A DNA stretch of 64,000 nucleotides from JBNAGF01 sp049801055 (lineage in GTDB: Bacteria > Pseudomonadota > Alphaproteobacteria > Rhodobacterales > Rhodobacteraceae): the NCBI RefSeq assembly GCF_049801055.1, contig NZ_JBNAGF010000005.1, positions 237,394 through 301,393 of the forward strand, written 5' to 3'. Both the position numbers and the translations under genes were made by a program. Numbering within the stretch: the first letter of the stretch is position 1; each line of letters starts with the position of its first letter. Positions 35,461 to 44,626 of the stretch are shown here, piece by piece. Under the pieces are notes generated by a model, which worked only from the letters and a program-made list of their open reading frames with translations, had not been told where the DNA came from and searched no databases.

Positions 35461-36500
35461 CCGCCTTTGAGAAATCCGTGCCGATTGTCCTCAAGTACGA
35501 CAACTGGCCCGAGGCAGACCAACGCGCGTGGTGCGCGTTGGTCACACCGGCGGGGCTGTTCGACGATGGTGGGAAGGGCGCCCACTGGTCCGACGGCACC
35601 CAGAAAATGCACAAACAGGCCTATGGGCAATGGCTCTCCTATCTTCACCGTAACCACAAAGATCTGGTCCCGCAGGCCCCCGACCAGCGAGTGACGCGAG
35701 AAACTGTCCAGAGGTTCGTTTTGGATGCCCAGAGCAGGTTGCAGCCCAGGTCGGTCGCAAATCTGGTCACCGGACTGACCCTCGTTGTCACCAACACCTA
35801 CCCCGGGGATTGGGGGTGGTTGAACACGCTCTGCCGTCGATTGCAGAACGAAGCCAATGCCTATCGTTTGAAGCCGATCCTGAACCTGTCCGCTGGCGAG
35901 ATTTTCAAATGGAGCCTGCAACGTATGGCGGAAGTCGAAGACGCCGACCTGCGGCCGCTCAAACGGGCGATTTACTTTCGGCAGGCACTGATGATCGGGT
36001 TCCTGATCTGCCGTCCTGTCCGACGCCGGGCACTGCTGGCCATGACGGTGACCACCCATGTCGAGCGCTCCGCCGAAAGTGTTATCGTACATTTCAGAAA
36101 GGAGGATATGAAGGACGGATTGAGCCGCAGCTTTGGTCTCCCAGAAGAGTTGGTTCAGCCGTTCCTGCTGTACCTTGACATATATCGGCCGGTTTTGGTC
36201 GGTGATGGGCGGTTGAAGGCGCTATGGGTCAATCAGTACGGTGAGGCGATCACTCCCGATGGCCTGTCTCGCGAGTTGCCCAAGGTCACGGCAACCCACC
36301 TCGGGGTCGAACTGCGCCCTCATGCATTCAGGCACATTGCAGCAACCTCCATCGCCGAGTTCGATCCCGAGCATGTCGGTATTATCCGTGACCTTTTGGG
36401 ACACGCCACGATGAAAACCGCAGAGAAATACTACAACCGTGCAGGCAGCATCTCCAGCTGCAACGCGTTGCAGAAGGTGGTCGCGGGTTATCGCAAGTGA
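35457..36500 (+). CDS. Tyrosine recombinase, second of an overlapping pair
   Basis: 347 residues. The catalytic signatures are CRPVRRRALLAM (Arg), HAFRHIAATSIAEFDPEHVG (His289 to Arg292) and LLGHATMKTAEKYYNRAGSI (His, Tyr). It shares only the fold with its upstream partner. The upstream four-base overlap suggests coupled synthesis in roughly equal amount. Pairs and trios of tyrosine recombinases are known on mobile elements, where the members are needed together; whether this pair behaves so is untested. Confidence 0.9.
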   Translation: MTAFEKSVPIVLKYDNWPEADQRAWCALVTPAGLFDDGGKGAHWSDGTQKMHKQAYGQWLSYLHRNHKDLVPQAPDQRVTRETVQRFVLDAQSRLQPRSVANLVTGLTLVVTNTYPGDWGWLNTLCRRLQNEANAYRLKPILNLSAGEIFKWSLQRMAEVEDADLRPLKRAIYFRQALMIGFLICRPVRRRALLAMTVTTHVERSAESVIVHFRKEDMKDGLSRSFGLPEELVQPFLLYLDIYRPVLVGDGRLKALWVNQYGEAITPDGLSRELPKVTATHLGVELRPHAFRHIAATSIAEFDPEHVGIIRDLLGHATMKTAEKYYNRAGSISSCNALQKVVAGYRK

Positions 36501-37345
36501 AGCTAGCTTTCGGGGCAGTGCGCACTCCAAAGGACTGGCGGTCTTGGCTGTCAATGACGGCAGGCAAGCGTGGATGGAGATGCATTTGCCCGTAGTTTCA
36601 AGGACGTCATCGCCATTCGCAACAAACGTTGACGCCTGAACCATGTCCGTGCGGTTAGTGCCCTGTATGTCACTTGGGTTGATTTCTGCACTCGAGGGCT
36701 TTTCGCCTCCGCAGCATTGCGGTATCGACCAAGCTCAGAAGATGCTGCTGATTCAGTCTCAGTTCGGATTTCCATTCATGCAAGGCGCCGCGCGAGGCAG
36801 TGCTTGTGCGGTAGCTATGCTGGGTGTCGTGGATCGCGTGGCGTTTCGGGCCTGGTTCCGCTTTCTGCGCTCTAATCGGGGATCGCTGCGGTCATGTCTT
36901 TGGTTTCGAGATTGGTGATTTATACGTTATCGGACATTCGAGTCGGATCTACGCGTGAGTTGCACAACCTGAGATGCGTTGGGAACGGCCCTTTTGGGAT
37001 CGGCAACCTACAGCGAAAATGGGGTCAAATGCTGCCGGAAAGGGGTAGGGGGACATCGCCAAGGCATCGAATATCCCCAAGCGAGAGAGATCAATTTTAA
37101 GTTGATTATCGTCATGTTCATCAAGCGAACTATGCGTCGTAACTCTAATGTCCTATTACGCATTGGGCGTTGGGCCAATTGTTTGGTGGCGACGAGAAAA
37201 TCTAAATGGGCTGGTCACGCCGTCGTATCCTGAAACTCCTGGTCGCTGTCCTGGTCGAAAATGCTCCTGGTCCATCTGCCTTCGCTGAGACTTTCAGGGG
37301 CCGGGACGTGGCCATCACCTTCGTGACTGATCTCGATATCAACTC
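36501..37345. other. Gap of 0.85 kb before the glycan locus
   Basis: Nothing with convincing coding character is seen. The stretch becomes A/T-rich from about 37000 (AACTTAAAATTGATC-type composition on the reverse). It should contain the right end of the recombinase-bearing element and, possibly, decayed IS sequence leading to the transposase relic at 37346-37546. Confidence 0.45.
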
Positions 37346-37546
37346 CTATCTCCGGATCTGGTGCACAAGATAAAGGGCCGTTCGTCTTACAAGGTGCAGC
37401 GCGAGTTTCCGCGATCCGCGGGCGCTTTTGGTGCTGTCGTTTTGGGACAGAGGGTACTTCAAACCACAAATGGCGCCATCACCAAAGACGTCGTACCTCA
37501 GTATCTGGAAAATCACATCGCCGATCCTAACGGCGCCAGCCGGTAG
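37346..37546 (+). pseudogene. IS200/IS605-family transposase remnant
   Basis: The frame reads LSPDLVHKIKGRSSYKVQRE, which matches the IKGRSS..VQ.EF segment of Y1 transposases. A second segment reads TTNGAITKDVVPQYLENHIA followed by DPNGASR, the usual C-terminus (TTNGAI...YLEKH..DPTGASR). Between them, the expected R.RYWG..FW.RGYF region is readable only in another frame, so at least two frameshifts exist. The N-terminal His-x-His region is lost. It marks a past insertion at the left border of the glycan locus. Confidence 0.65.
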
Positions 37547-37604
37547 CCATTCAGTTTTCTAAAACTGTCAAAACAAAATGAAAAGAGTCTCAGAAGGCGA
37601 AAAT

Positions 37605-38603
37605 ATGCTAGAGAACAGCACTATTCTTGTAACGGGCGGCACTGGCTCGTTTGGAAACACTTTTATTCCGATGACTTTGGAAAAATTCAATCCGAAGAAA
37701 ATCATTGTTTTCTCTCGGGACGAGATGAAGCAGTGGGACATGGCCAAGAAGTTCGAGGGTGATCATCGCGTAAGATTCTTTATTGGCGACATCCGTGACC
37801 GAGAGCGTTTATACCGAGCATTGGACGGTGTGGACTACGTCGTCCATGCTGCGGCTACAAAGATTGTTCCTACCGCCGAGTACAATCCATTTGAATGCGT
37901 CAAGACAAACGTCAACGGCGCGATGAACCTTATCGACGCTTGCATTGATAAGGGTGTGAAGCGAGTAGTGGCTCTGTCCACAGACAAGGCTTCGAGCCCG
38001 ATTAACCTTTATGGTGCGACCAAGCTGGCCTCGGACAAGCTCTTCGTGTCGGGCAACGCTTACTCGGGTGAACATGGTACTCAGTTTGCCGTGGTGCGCT
38101 ATGGCAACGTCATGGGATCGCGCGGGTCGGTGATCCCATTTTTTATGTCAATCCGCGATCAAGGTGAACTGCCGATCACCGACACCCGCATGACACGCTT
38201 TATGATTTCGCTCGAGCAGGGTGTGGAACTTGTTTGGCACGCCTTCAACGACATGGAAGGCGGCGAGATTTATGTGAAGAAGATCCCCTCGATGAAGGTC
38301 ACCGACGTGGCACGGGTGCTGGCTCCCGAAGCGGATCAGAAAGTCGTGGGTATTCGCCCGGGCGAAAAGATCCACGAGCAGATGGTCGGAGCGGAGGATT
38401 CCTATTTCACGTATGAGTATGCTGAGCACTATAAGATTCTTCCGCAGATCAACGGCTGGGACGTGGACCCGAGGCGGATCAAGGACGGCAAGCGCGTGGA
38501 TGAGGATTTCGTCTATTCCAGCGGTAACAACTCCGAGTGGATGACCGACGATGAACTGCGGGGTTGGATTGACGCCAACCAGGGCAAAATCGGTAAGATC
38601 TGA
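37605..38603 (+). CDS. pseB: UDP-N-acetylglucosamine 4,6-dehydratase (inverting)
   Basis: 332 residues from the ATG at 37605 (AGAAGG upstream; an ATG at 37578 is less good). Rossmann motif GGTGSFG at 11-17, the SDR Tyr-x3-Lys in NLYGATKLASDK, and the PseB-typical SRDEMKQWDMAKKF and SFG N-terminal features. It makes UDP-4-keto-6-deoxy-L-AltNAc, the first step to pseudaminic acid. Its stop and the pseC ATG share one base (38603). Its DNA is visibly more A/T-rich than the genes at 39.8-47.9 kb. Confidence 0.93.
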   Translation: MLENSTILVTGGTGSFGNTFIPMTLEKFNPKKIIVFSRDEMKQWDMAKKFEGDHRVRFFIGDIRDRERLYRALDGVDYVVHAAATKIVPTAEYNPFECVKTNVNGAMNLIDACIDKGVKRVVALSTDKASSPINLYGATKLASDKLFVSGNAYSGEHGTQFAVVRYGNVMGSRGSVIPFFMSIRDQGELPITDTRMTRFMISLEQGVELVWHAFNDMEGGEIYVKKIPSMKVTDVARVLAPEADQKVVGIRPGEKIHEQMVGAEDSYFTYEYAEHYKILPQINGWDVDPRRIKDGKRVDEDFVYSSGNNSEWMTDDELRGWIDANQGKIGKI

Positions 38604-39781
38604 TGATACCCTATGGTCGCCAGGACATCCGGCAGGAGGATCTCGATGCGGTCATCCAGGTCCTGAAGTCTGACTTCATCACGCAAGGCCCGGTGGTGCC
38701 GCAGTTCGAGGCGGCGCTGACGGAAAAGTCTGGTGCAGCCCACGCGGTGGCGGTGAATTCGGCTACCTCGGCGCTGCACGTGGCCGTGGCCGCGTTGGGG
38801 CTGGGTCAGGGCGATCTTTTGTGGACTACACCAATCACGTTCGTGGCCTCAGCCAACTGCGGGCGCTACGTGGGCGCTGACGTTGATTTTGTCGATATCG
38901 ACCCCGAGACCTTCAACATGTGCCCGAAGGCGCTGGCGGCCAAGCTGGAACAGGCAAATAAAGTGGGTCGCTTGCCCAAAGTCATCGTTCCAGTCCACAT
39001 GTGCGGCCAGTCCTCGGCCATGCGCAATATCGCAGAACTTGTACGCCCATACGGCATCCGTATAGTTGAAGACGCCAGTCACGCAGTGGGAGGCAGTTAT
39101 CTCGATCAGCCTGTGGGTTGCTGCCAGTACTCCGACATTACCATCTTCAGCTTTCACCCGGTGAAAATCATCACCACCGCGGAAGGAGGCATGGCGCTAA
39201 CCAATGACCCGGAGTTGGCCGCCCGTATGCAGCTATTGCGCAGTCACGGCATCACACGTGACCCGGAACGAATGACCCATGAATCTGACGGGCCCTGGTA
39301 CTACCAGCAGGTAGAACTAGGTTGGAACTACCGCATGACTGAGATGCAGGCGGCCCTCGGGCTGAGCCAGCAGGAACGGTTGGCGGAATACATCGACGCT
39401 CGCAACGTGCTCGCCGATCGATATGACCGGCTGCTGATGGACCTGCCGCTGGACTTGCCCGGACGGTTGTTTGGTGCGCGCTCCGCGTTCCACCTCTATG
39501 TCATCCGGTTGCATGATGCGGCGCGCCGTCGATCGGTCTTCGAGGCACTCCGCGCGCAGGGCATCGGCGTGAACCTGCATTACATCCCGGTTCACCTACA
39601 GCCCTACTATCGCGACCTGGGCTTCACCGACGGGGATTTCCCCGAGGCCGAAGCCTATTACAGCCGCGCCATCAGCATTCCGCTTTATGCAACCATGACA
39701 GAGGCACAGCAGGACGAGGTTGTGGCCCGTCTGCATGATGCCCTGCGCGCGGACCAGACCGCAGGACAGACGCCGGGCTGA
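38603..39781 (+). CDS. pseC: UDP-4-amino-4,6-dideoxy-L-AltNAc transaminase
   Basis: 392 residues of the DegT/DnrJ/EryC1/StrS class of PLP enzymes. The PLP lysine is Lys188 in IFSFHPVKIITTAEGG, with VEDASHAVGG before it. It aminates the PseB product at C4 using glutamate. The match to PseC follows from gene order (directly after pseB, one-base overlap) and from HPVKIITTAEGGMALTND, a stretch common in this subgroup. The stop is one base before the aldo/keto reductase ATG. Confidence 0.92.
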   Translation: MIPYGRQDIRQEDLDAVIQVLKSDFITQGPVVPQFEAALTEKSGAAHAVAVNSATSALHVAVAALGLGQGDLLWTTPITFVASANCGRYVGADVDFVDIDPETFNMCPKALAAKLEQANKVGRLPKVIVPVHMCGQSSAMRNIAELVRPYGIRIVEDASHAVGGSYLDQPVGCCQYSDITIFSFHPVKIITTAEGGMALTNDPELAARMQLLRSHGITRDPERMTHESDGPWYYQQVELGWNYRMTEMQAALGLSQQERLAEYIDARNVLADRYDRLLMDLPLDLPGRLFGARSAFHLYVIRLHDAARRRSVFEALRAQGIGVNLHYIPVHLQPYYRDLGFTDGDFPEAEAYYSRAISIPLYATMTEAQQDEVVARLHDALRADQTAGQTPG

Positions 39782-39782
39782 C

Positions 39783-40640
39783 ATGAAACTGATGCTAGGC
39801 ACTGTCCAGTTCGGCATCTCCTACGGCGCATTCAACGCCACGGGGCAGGTGCCTCTGACGCAGGTTTCCGACATGCTTGACCGGGCGGCGGGCGCGGGGA
39901 TCACCATGCTTGACACCGCGCGCGCCTATGGCACGTCCGAGGCGGTTCTGGCCCGTGCCGGGGCGCCCACGCGGTTCGAGATCGTCAGCAAATGCCCGGA
40001 CCTGCGCGCCGAAACCGATCCGGTGGCCGCGCTGAAGGCCGCCTTTGATGCCTCCTGCGCGGCGCTTGGGGTGTCGCGGCTTTATGGCTACCTGCTGCAC
40101 AATGCCGAAGACCTGTCGCGCGATGGCATCTGGCAAACGCTTTGCGCGCTGCGCGATGAGGGCCGGGTCGGGCGCATCGGCGTGTCGGGCTACGAGGCCG
40201 AAGCGGTGGCCGATCTCTGTGTCCGCTTCCCGCTGACGCTGGTGCAGTTGCCCGCCAATGTGCTGGACCCCTGGTATGACCACGCCACAGCCCTGCCCGA
40301 AGGGGTCGAGGTGCATGTGCGTTCGGCCTTCCTTCAGGGGTTTCTTTTGGGGAATCCCACGGCGCTGCCGCCGCATCTTGCCCCGTGGCGCGCCACGCTG
40401 GAACAGTTCCGCGCCGAGGCCGCGGCGCAGGGGCTCACCCCGGTTCAGGGCGCGCTGGCGCCATTGCTGGCCAGCCCCGCCATCGCCCGCGTGGCGGTGG
40501 GGGCCGACACACCGGCACAGCTGGACGATATTCTGCAGGCGGTGCAGGCGCTGGAGAACCGGCCCGCCCCGGCATTCGGCCCCTTTGAAGGGGTCACAAA
40601 GGCACTGACAGACCCGAGGCAATGGAGGCCCACACCATGA
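39783..40640 (+). CDS. Aldo/keto reductase family protein of the glycan locus
   Basis: 285 residues. LGTVQFGISYGAFNATGQVPLTQVSDMLDRA and LDTARAYGTSEAVL give the N-terminal part of the aldo/keto reductase barrel, with catalytic Asp and Tyr (DTARAYG). YLLHNAEDLSRDGIW is the conserved helix 3 region. NADPH-dependent carbonyl reduction of a sugar intermediate is likely. Related genes are seen in pseudaminic/legionaminic clusters. From here to about 47.9 kb the DNA is markedly more GC-rich. The next gene overlaps it by four bases. Confidence 0.85.
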   Translation: MKLMLGTVQFGISYGAFNATGQVPLTQVSDMLDRAAGAGITMLDTARAYGTSEAVLARAGAPTRFEIVSKCPDLRAETDPVAALKAAFDASCAALGVSRLYGYLLHNAEDLSRDGIWQTLCALRDEGRVGRIGVSGYEAEAVADLCVRFPLTLVQLPANVLDPWYDHATALPEGVEVHVRSAFLQGFLLGNPTALPPHLAPWRATLEQFRAEAAAQGLTPVQGALAPLLASPAIARVAVGADTPAQLDDILQAVQALENRPAPAFGPFEGVTKALTDPRQWRPTP

Positions 40641-41215
40641 CCACCCAGACCAACGACCCCGATCAGGACCTGTCCACACAATACGAAGACGGGGGCCGCA
40701 TCTTTCTGCGCCGTCTTACCCCGGATGATGTCAGCCAGGATTATCTGGACTGGTTTCAGGACGAGACCGTCACCGAGTTCCTCGATTCCCGCCGTCTGAC
40801 CCGCGCCTCCGTGATCGACTATATCGAAGCCGGGGCCGCCGCGAAGCAACACTACATGTACGGCATTTTCGACAAGGAAAGCGGGCGCCATGTCGGCAAT
40901 ATCAAGGTGGGTCCGATCCAGTGGAACCACCTCGTGTCCGATCTTGTCTGTGTCATCGGCGCGCGCGAATTCTGGGGCAAGGGGCTGGCCAAGGAAGCGA
41001 TCCGGCTGGGCAATCGCGTGGCCTTTGACGTGCATGGGATGCGCAAGGTCTCCGGCGGCATCGCCAGCGGCAATATCGGCTCGATCAAGGCCTATACCGG
41101 GGCTGACTGGGTGATCGAGGCCACCATGAAGGGCCATCACCTGATCAATGGCGAACCCCAGGACCGGGTGGTGGTGAGCTGTTTCAATCCCAAGTTTTTC
41201 CCGCAGGAGAGCTGA
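40637..41215 (+). CDS. GNAT-family N-acetyltransferase
   Basis: 192 residues from the ATG at 40637 (GGAGG upstream at 9 bases; 40622 has none). GNAT motifs: IFLRRLTPDDVSQDYLDWF, VGNIKVGPIQWNHLVSDLV, and the acetyl-CoA loop FWGKGLAKEAIRLGNRVAF. It probably acetylates an amino sugar made in this locus. A second acetyltransferase, PseH, lies at 45738, so this one must do something different, perhaps an additional N-acyl group on the finished sugar. Confidence 0.85.
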   Translation: MTTQTNDPDQDLSTQYEDGGRIFLRRLTPDDVSQDYLDWFQDETVTEFLDSRRLTRASVIDYIEAGAAAKQHYMYGIFDKESGRHVGNIKVGPIQWNHLVSDLVCVIGAREFWGKGLAKEAIRLGNRVAFDVHGMRKVSGGIASGNIGSIKAYTGADWVIEATMKGHHLINGEPQDRVVVSCFNPKFFPQES

Positions 41216-41219
41216 TCCC

Positions 41220-42542
41220 ATGCGCGTGACGTTCGTCGAGAACCGGGGCAAGACGGCCTTCTGGGCCGGGGTCGCAGAGCGGCTGGCGGCGGCGGGGCAC
41301 GAGATCGGCTGGATCATCCAGAACCCGGCCTATGCGCCGCCCACCGGGGACGGCACGCGCTTTGATCTGGGCTTTCCCAAAGCCGCCGACATGGTGGACA
41401 TGCCGGTGCCGGACGCGGTCTCGACCGACCGGGGGCGGCAGTATTTCGGGGCAGGGGCGCGGCATTACGATTTCTATGCCCGGCGCATCACCGCCGCGCT
41501 CGATGCTCTGCGCCCCGATGTGGTGATCGGCGAACCCACCCTCATGCACGAGCTTCTGAGCATCGCGGAATGCCGCCGCCGGGCGATCCCCTATCTGCAT
41601 CCCACCATGACGCGCTATCCCGGCGGGCGGTTCAATGTGCTTGATGGCGACACCCAGATCCCGGTGTCGGGCAGCAACGAGACATGGGCACCGGAGCGGC
41701 TGGCCGAACTGGCCGGGGCGATTTCCGAGGGCCGCAGCCTGCCCAGCTACATGGCCAGACCAAGCCCCATGGCGGCCCGGATGCGCCAGCTGCGCCGCGT
41801 TGCCGGTCAGGCCCAAACCACGCTGGGCTGGTTGCGTGGCGAGCGGTTCAACACGCCGTCACCGGCGCGCAAGCTGACCCTGCAGCGCCTGTTGAAACAG
41901 AACCTTGAGAGCTGGGCCGCGCTGGCGCGGATGCCCGATGCGACGGGGCCGGTGGTGCTCTATCCGCTCCAGATGCAGCCCGAGGCCAATATTGATGTCT
42001 GGGGCCGCCCCCACAGTGATCAGGTGGCGCTGGTGCAGCGGCTGCTCGCCGCCCTGCCTGCGGATGGCGCGGTGGCGGTCAAGGCCAATCCGAAATCGAA
42101 ATACGAAGCCTCGGCCGAGATGCTGGAGCTGGCCCGTTCCGAGCGCCGGGTTGTCCTGTTGCCGCTTGATTGCCCGATGAACGACGCACAGGCCGCCTGT
42201 ATCGGGGCGGTGACGGTTTCCGGGACGGTGGGGTTCGAGGCGGTGTTTGGCCGTGGGCGCTGCCTGGCGCTGCGCCATCCCGTGCTGGAACACCACCTGC
42301 CGGAATTCCACGCCGAAACCCCCGAAGACGCGGTGGCGCGGCTGCTGGCCGATGCTGACGCGGGCCGGGGCAGTGCCGCGCGGGGGGGCGATCTTCTGGC
42401 GCAACTGGTGGCCGACAGCTTCGAAGGCACGATCAATGAACCGACCTATGACCCAAATTGCCTGTCGCCTGAGAACATCGGCAAGGTGACGGATGCCATT
42501 GCGCAGGTTCTGGCCGCCACGCCACAGAAAGCAGAGGCATGA
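41220..42542 (+). CDS. Capsule-type carbohydrate biosynthesis protein (GT-B-like)
   Basis: 440 residues starting MRVTFVENRGKTAFWAGVAE, a Rossmann-like beginning with VENRGKT. VVIGEPTLMHELLSI lies in the middle. The C-terminal half has VVLYPLQMQPEANIDVWG, and then GAVTVSGTVGFEAVFGRGRC, both typical of the capsular polysaccharide protein families (KpsC/KpsS-like, GT-B glycosyltransferases). It would transfer or export a sugar of the locus. The stop overlaps the next gene's ATG in ATGA. The precise acceptor is unknown. Confidence 0.65.
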   Translation: MRVTFVENRGKTAFWAGVAERLAAAGHEIGWIIQNPAYAPPTGDGTRFDLGFPKAADMVDMPVPDAVSTDRGRQYFGAGARHYDFYARRITAALDALRPDVVIGEPTLMHELLSIAECRRRAIPYLHPTMTRYPGGRFNVLDGDTQIPVSGSNETWAPERLAELAGAISEGRSLPSYMARPSPMAARMRQLRRVAGQAQTTLGWLRGERFNTPSPARKLTLQRLLKQNLESWAALARMPDATGPVVLYPLQMQPEANIDVWGRPHSDQVALVQRLLAALPADGAVAVKANPKSKYEASAEMLELARSERRVVLLPLDCPMNDAQAACIGAVTVSGTVGFEAVFGRGRCLALRHPVLEHHLPEFHAETPEDAVARLLADADAGRGSAARGGDLLAQLVADSFEGTINEPTYDPNCLSPENIGKVTDAIAQVLAATPQKAEA

Positions 42543-44596
42543 CAAAAACAGTTGCCATCATTCAGGCCCGCATGGGCTCCAGCCGCCTGCCGGGCAAGGT
42601 CATGAAGACCATTGCGGGTCAGCGGGTCATCGACCTGTTGCTGCGCCGCCTTGCAAAGGCCCGCCATGTGGATGAAATCATTCTCGCCACCACCGAAAAA
42701 CCGGTGGACGATCCGCTGGCCACCCATGTCGCCGCACAGGGCGCGCGGGTGGTGCGGGGCAGCGAAGACGACGTGCTGTCGCGCTATATCAAGGCAATCG
42801 GGGAAAGCGGCGCGACAACCGTGCTCCGCATCACCGGCGATTGCCCCTTTGTCATGCCCGAGCTGGTGGATGCCGCCGTGCTGGCCTTTCAGGCCCGCGC
42901 CGGAGAGATCGACTATATGTCGAACACCGACCCGCCCACCTTCCCCGACGGTCTCGACCTTGAGATTTTCACCGCCGAGAGCCTGATGCGGGCGGGGCGC
43001 GAGGCCCGTGACGCCTATGACCGTGAACATGTCACGCCGTTCCTGCGCCGCGAGGACGGCATCCGCCGCGATGTGATCCGCGCCGCGCGCGACCTGTCGG
43101 CGCTGCGGCTGACGGTGGACGAACCCGCCGATCTGGAAGTGGTCGGGGCGGTGCTCGGGGCCATGTCCGGCAAGGACGGGCAACCCGATCTTGATTTCGG
43201 ACTGGACCGGCTGGTGGCCCTGTACGACAGCCAGCCGGCGCTTTTCGAGGCAAACAGCGCCATCAAACGCAACGAGGGAGCGACCACGGGCAAGGGACAG
43301 AAATTGTGGAAGCGCGCCAAGCAGGTCATTCCCGGCGGCAACATGCTGTTGTCGAAACGCGCCGAGATGCACCTGCCCGAGCAATGGCCCGCCTATTTCG
43401 AGCGTACCGAAGGGTGCCGCGTCTGGGACATGGACGGGCGCGAACTCATTGACGCCGGATTCATGGCGATTGGCACCAATACGCTGGGCTACAACCATCC
43501 CGAGGTGGACGCCGCCGTGCGCGATGTGGTTACCAAAGGCAACCTGTGTACCCTGAACGCCCCCGAAGAGGTTCTGCTGGCGGAGCGTCTGGTGGACATC
43601 AACGCCCCCTGGGCCGAGATGGTGCGCTTTGCCCGCTCCGGTGGCGAAGCCAATGCCATTGCCGTGCGCATCGCGCGAGCCGCCTCCGGGCGCGATGGCG
43701 TGGCGATCTGTGGCTATCACGGCTGGCACGACTGGTATCTGTCCGCCAACCTTGCCGATGACGCCAATCTTGACGGGCACCTGTTGCCCGGCCTCAGCCC
43801 GCGCGGCGTGCCCCGCAGCCTCGCCGCAAGCACCTTCCCCTTCATGTACAACGACCTTGAGGCGCTCGAAAAGCTGGTCGCCACCGGCAAAATCGGCGTG
43901 ATCAAGATGGAAGTGGTGCGCAATGTCGAACCCAAAGACGGGTTCCTGCACAAGGTGCGCGCCCTTGCCGATGCCAATGGCATTGTCCTGATCTTTGACG
44001 AATGCACCTCGGGCTTCCGCGAAACCTTTGGTGGGCTGCACAAGAAATACGGCGTCGAGCCGGACATGGCCGTCTTTGGCAAAACGCTGGGCAATGGCTA
44101 TGCCGTGACCGCCGCCGTGGGGCGCCGAGAGGTGATGGAAGCCGCGCAATCCACCTTCATCAGCTCGACCTTCTGGACCGAACGTATCGGCTCTGCGGCG
44201 GCGCTGAAGACGCTGGAGGTCATGGAGCGCGAACAGAGTTGGGCCCGGATCACCGAAACCGGCCATACCTATCGCGCCCGGCTGACGGATCTGGCCGCGT
44301 CGCATGGCGTCGGGATTGCCATCGGCGGGCTGCCGTCCCTGACCACATGGTCGGTGCCGGGAGACAACCCGGTGGGCTACAAGACCCTGATCACCCAGGA
44401 GATGCTCAGGCGCGGCTTCCTCGCACCGCCTGCCTTCTACGCCTCGCTCGCACATACGCCTGACGTGCTTGACCTCACGTTTGCCGCCCTCGACGAGGTG
44501 ATGGCGCTTGTGGCGCAATGCCAGTCCGGGCAGGCAGATCTGGAGGCGCTTCTGGAGGGCCCCCTGTGTCATACCGGGTTCAACCGGCTGAATTAG
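42539..44596 (+). CDS. Fusion: cytidylyltransferase + class III aminotransferase
   Basis: 685 residues in two domains. Residues 1-235 are a nucleotidyltransferase of the SpsF/COG1861 type: AIIQARMGSSRLPGKVMKTI, LRITGDCPFVMP and MSNTDPPTFPDGLDLEIF. Residues 255-685 are a class III PLP aminotransferase/aminomutase: RFARSGGEANAIAVRIARAA, YHGWHDWYLS, LIFDECTSGFRETFGG and FGKTLGNGYAVTAAVG with Lys515. A single chain would activate a sugar acid with CTP and aminate (or aminomutate) a sugar or its precursor. No separate PseF-like gene is in the window. Confidence 0.85.
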   Translation: MTKTVAIIQARMGSSRLPGKVMKTIAGQRVIDLLLRRLAKARHVDEIILATTEKPVDDPLATHVAAQGARVVRGSEDDVLSRYIKAIGESGATTVLRITGDCPFVMPELVDAAVLAFQARAGEIDYMSNTDPPTFPDGLDLEIFTAESLMRAGREARDAYDREHVTPFLRREDGIRRDVIRAARDLSALRLTVDEPADLEVVGAVLGAMSGKDGQPDLDFGLDRLVALYDSQPALFEANSAIKRNEGATTGKGQKLWKRAKQVIPGGNMLLSKRAEMHLPEQWPAYFERTEGCRVWDMDGRELIDAGFMAIGTNTLGYNHPEVDAAVRDVVTKGNLCTLNAPEEVLLAERLVDINAPWAEMVRFARSGGEANAIAVRIARAASGRDGVAICGYHGWHDWYLSANLADDANLDGHLLPGLSPRGVPRSLAASTFPFMYNDLEALEKLVATGKIGVIKMEVVRNVEPKDGFLHKVRALADANGIVLIFDECTSGFRETFGGLHKKYGVEPDMAVFGKTLGNGYAVTAAVGRREVMEAAQSTFISSTFWTERIGSAAALKTLEVMEREQSWARITETGHTYRARLTDLAASHGVGIAIGGLPSLTTWSVPGDNPVGYKTLITQEMLRRGFLAPPAFYASLAHTPDVLDLTFAALDEVMALVAQCQSGQADLEALLEGPLCHTGFNRLN

Positions 44597-44626
44597 GGCA
44601 GGGACCATGCAGGGGCGGGGGACATC

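Noticed and set aside
31241..37577. Second copy of the tRNA-Phe 3' end (attR)
   Set aside because: I looked for the T-arm and acceptor sequence in the region to the right and did not find it by eye, so the element's far border is not called.
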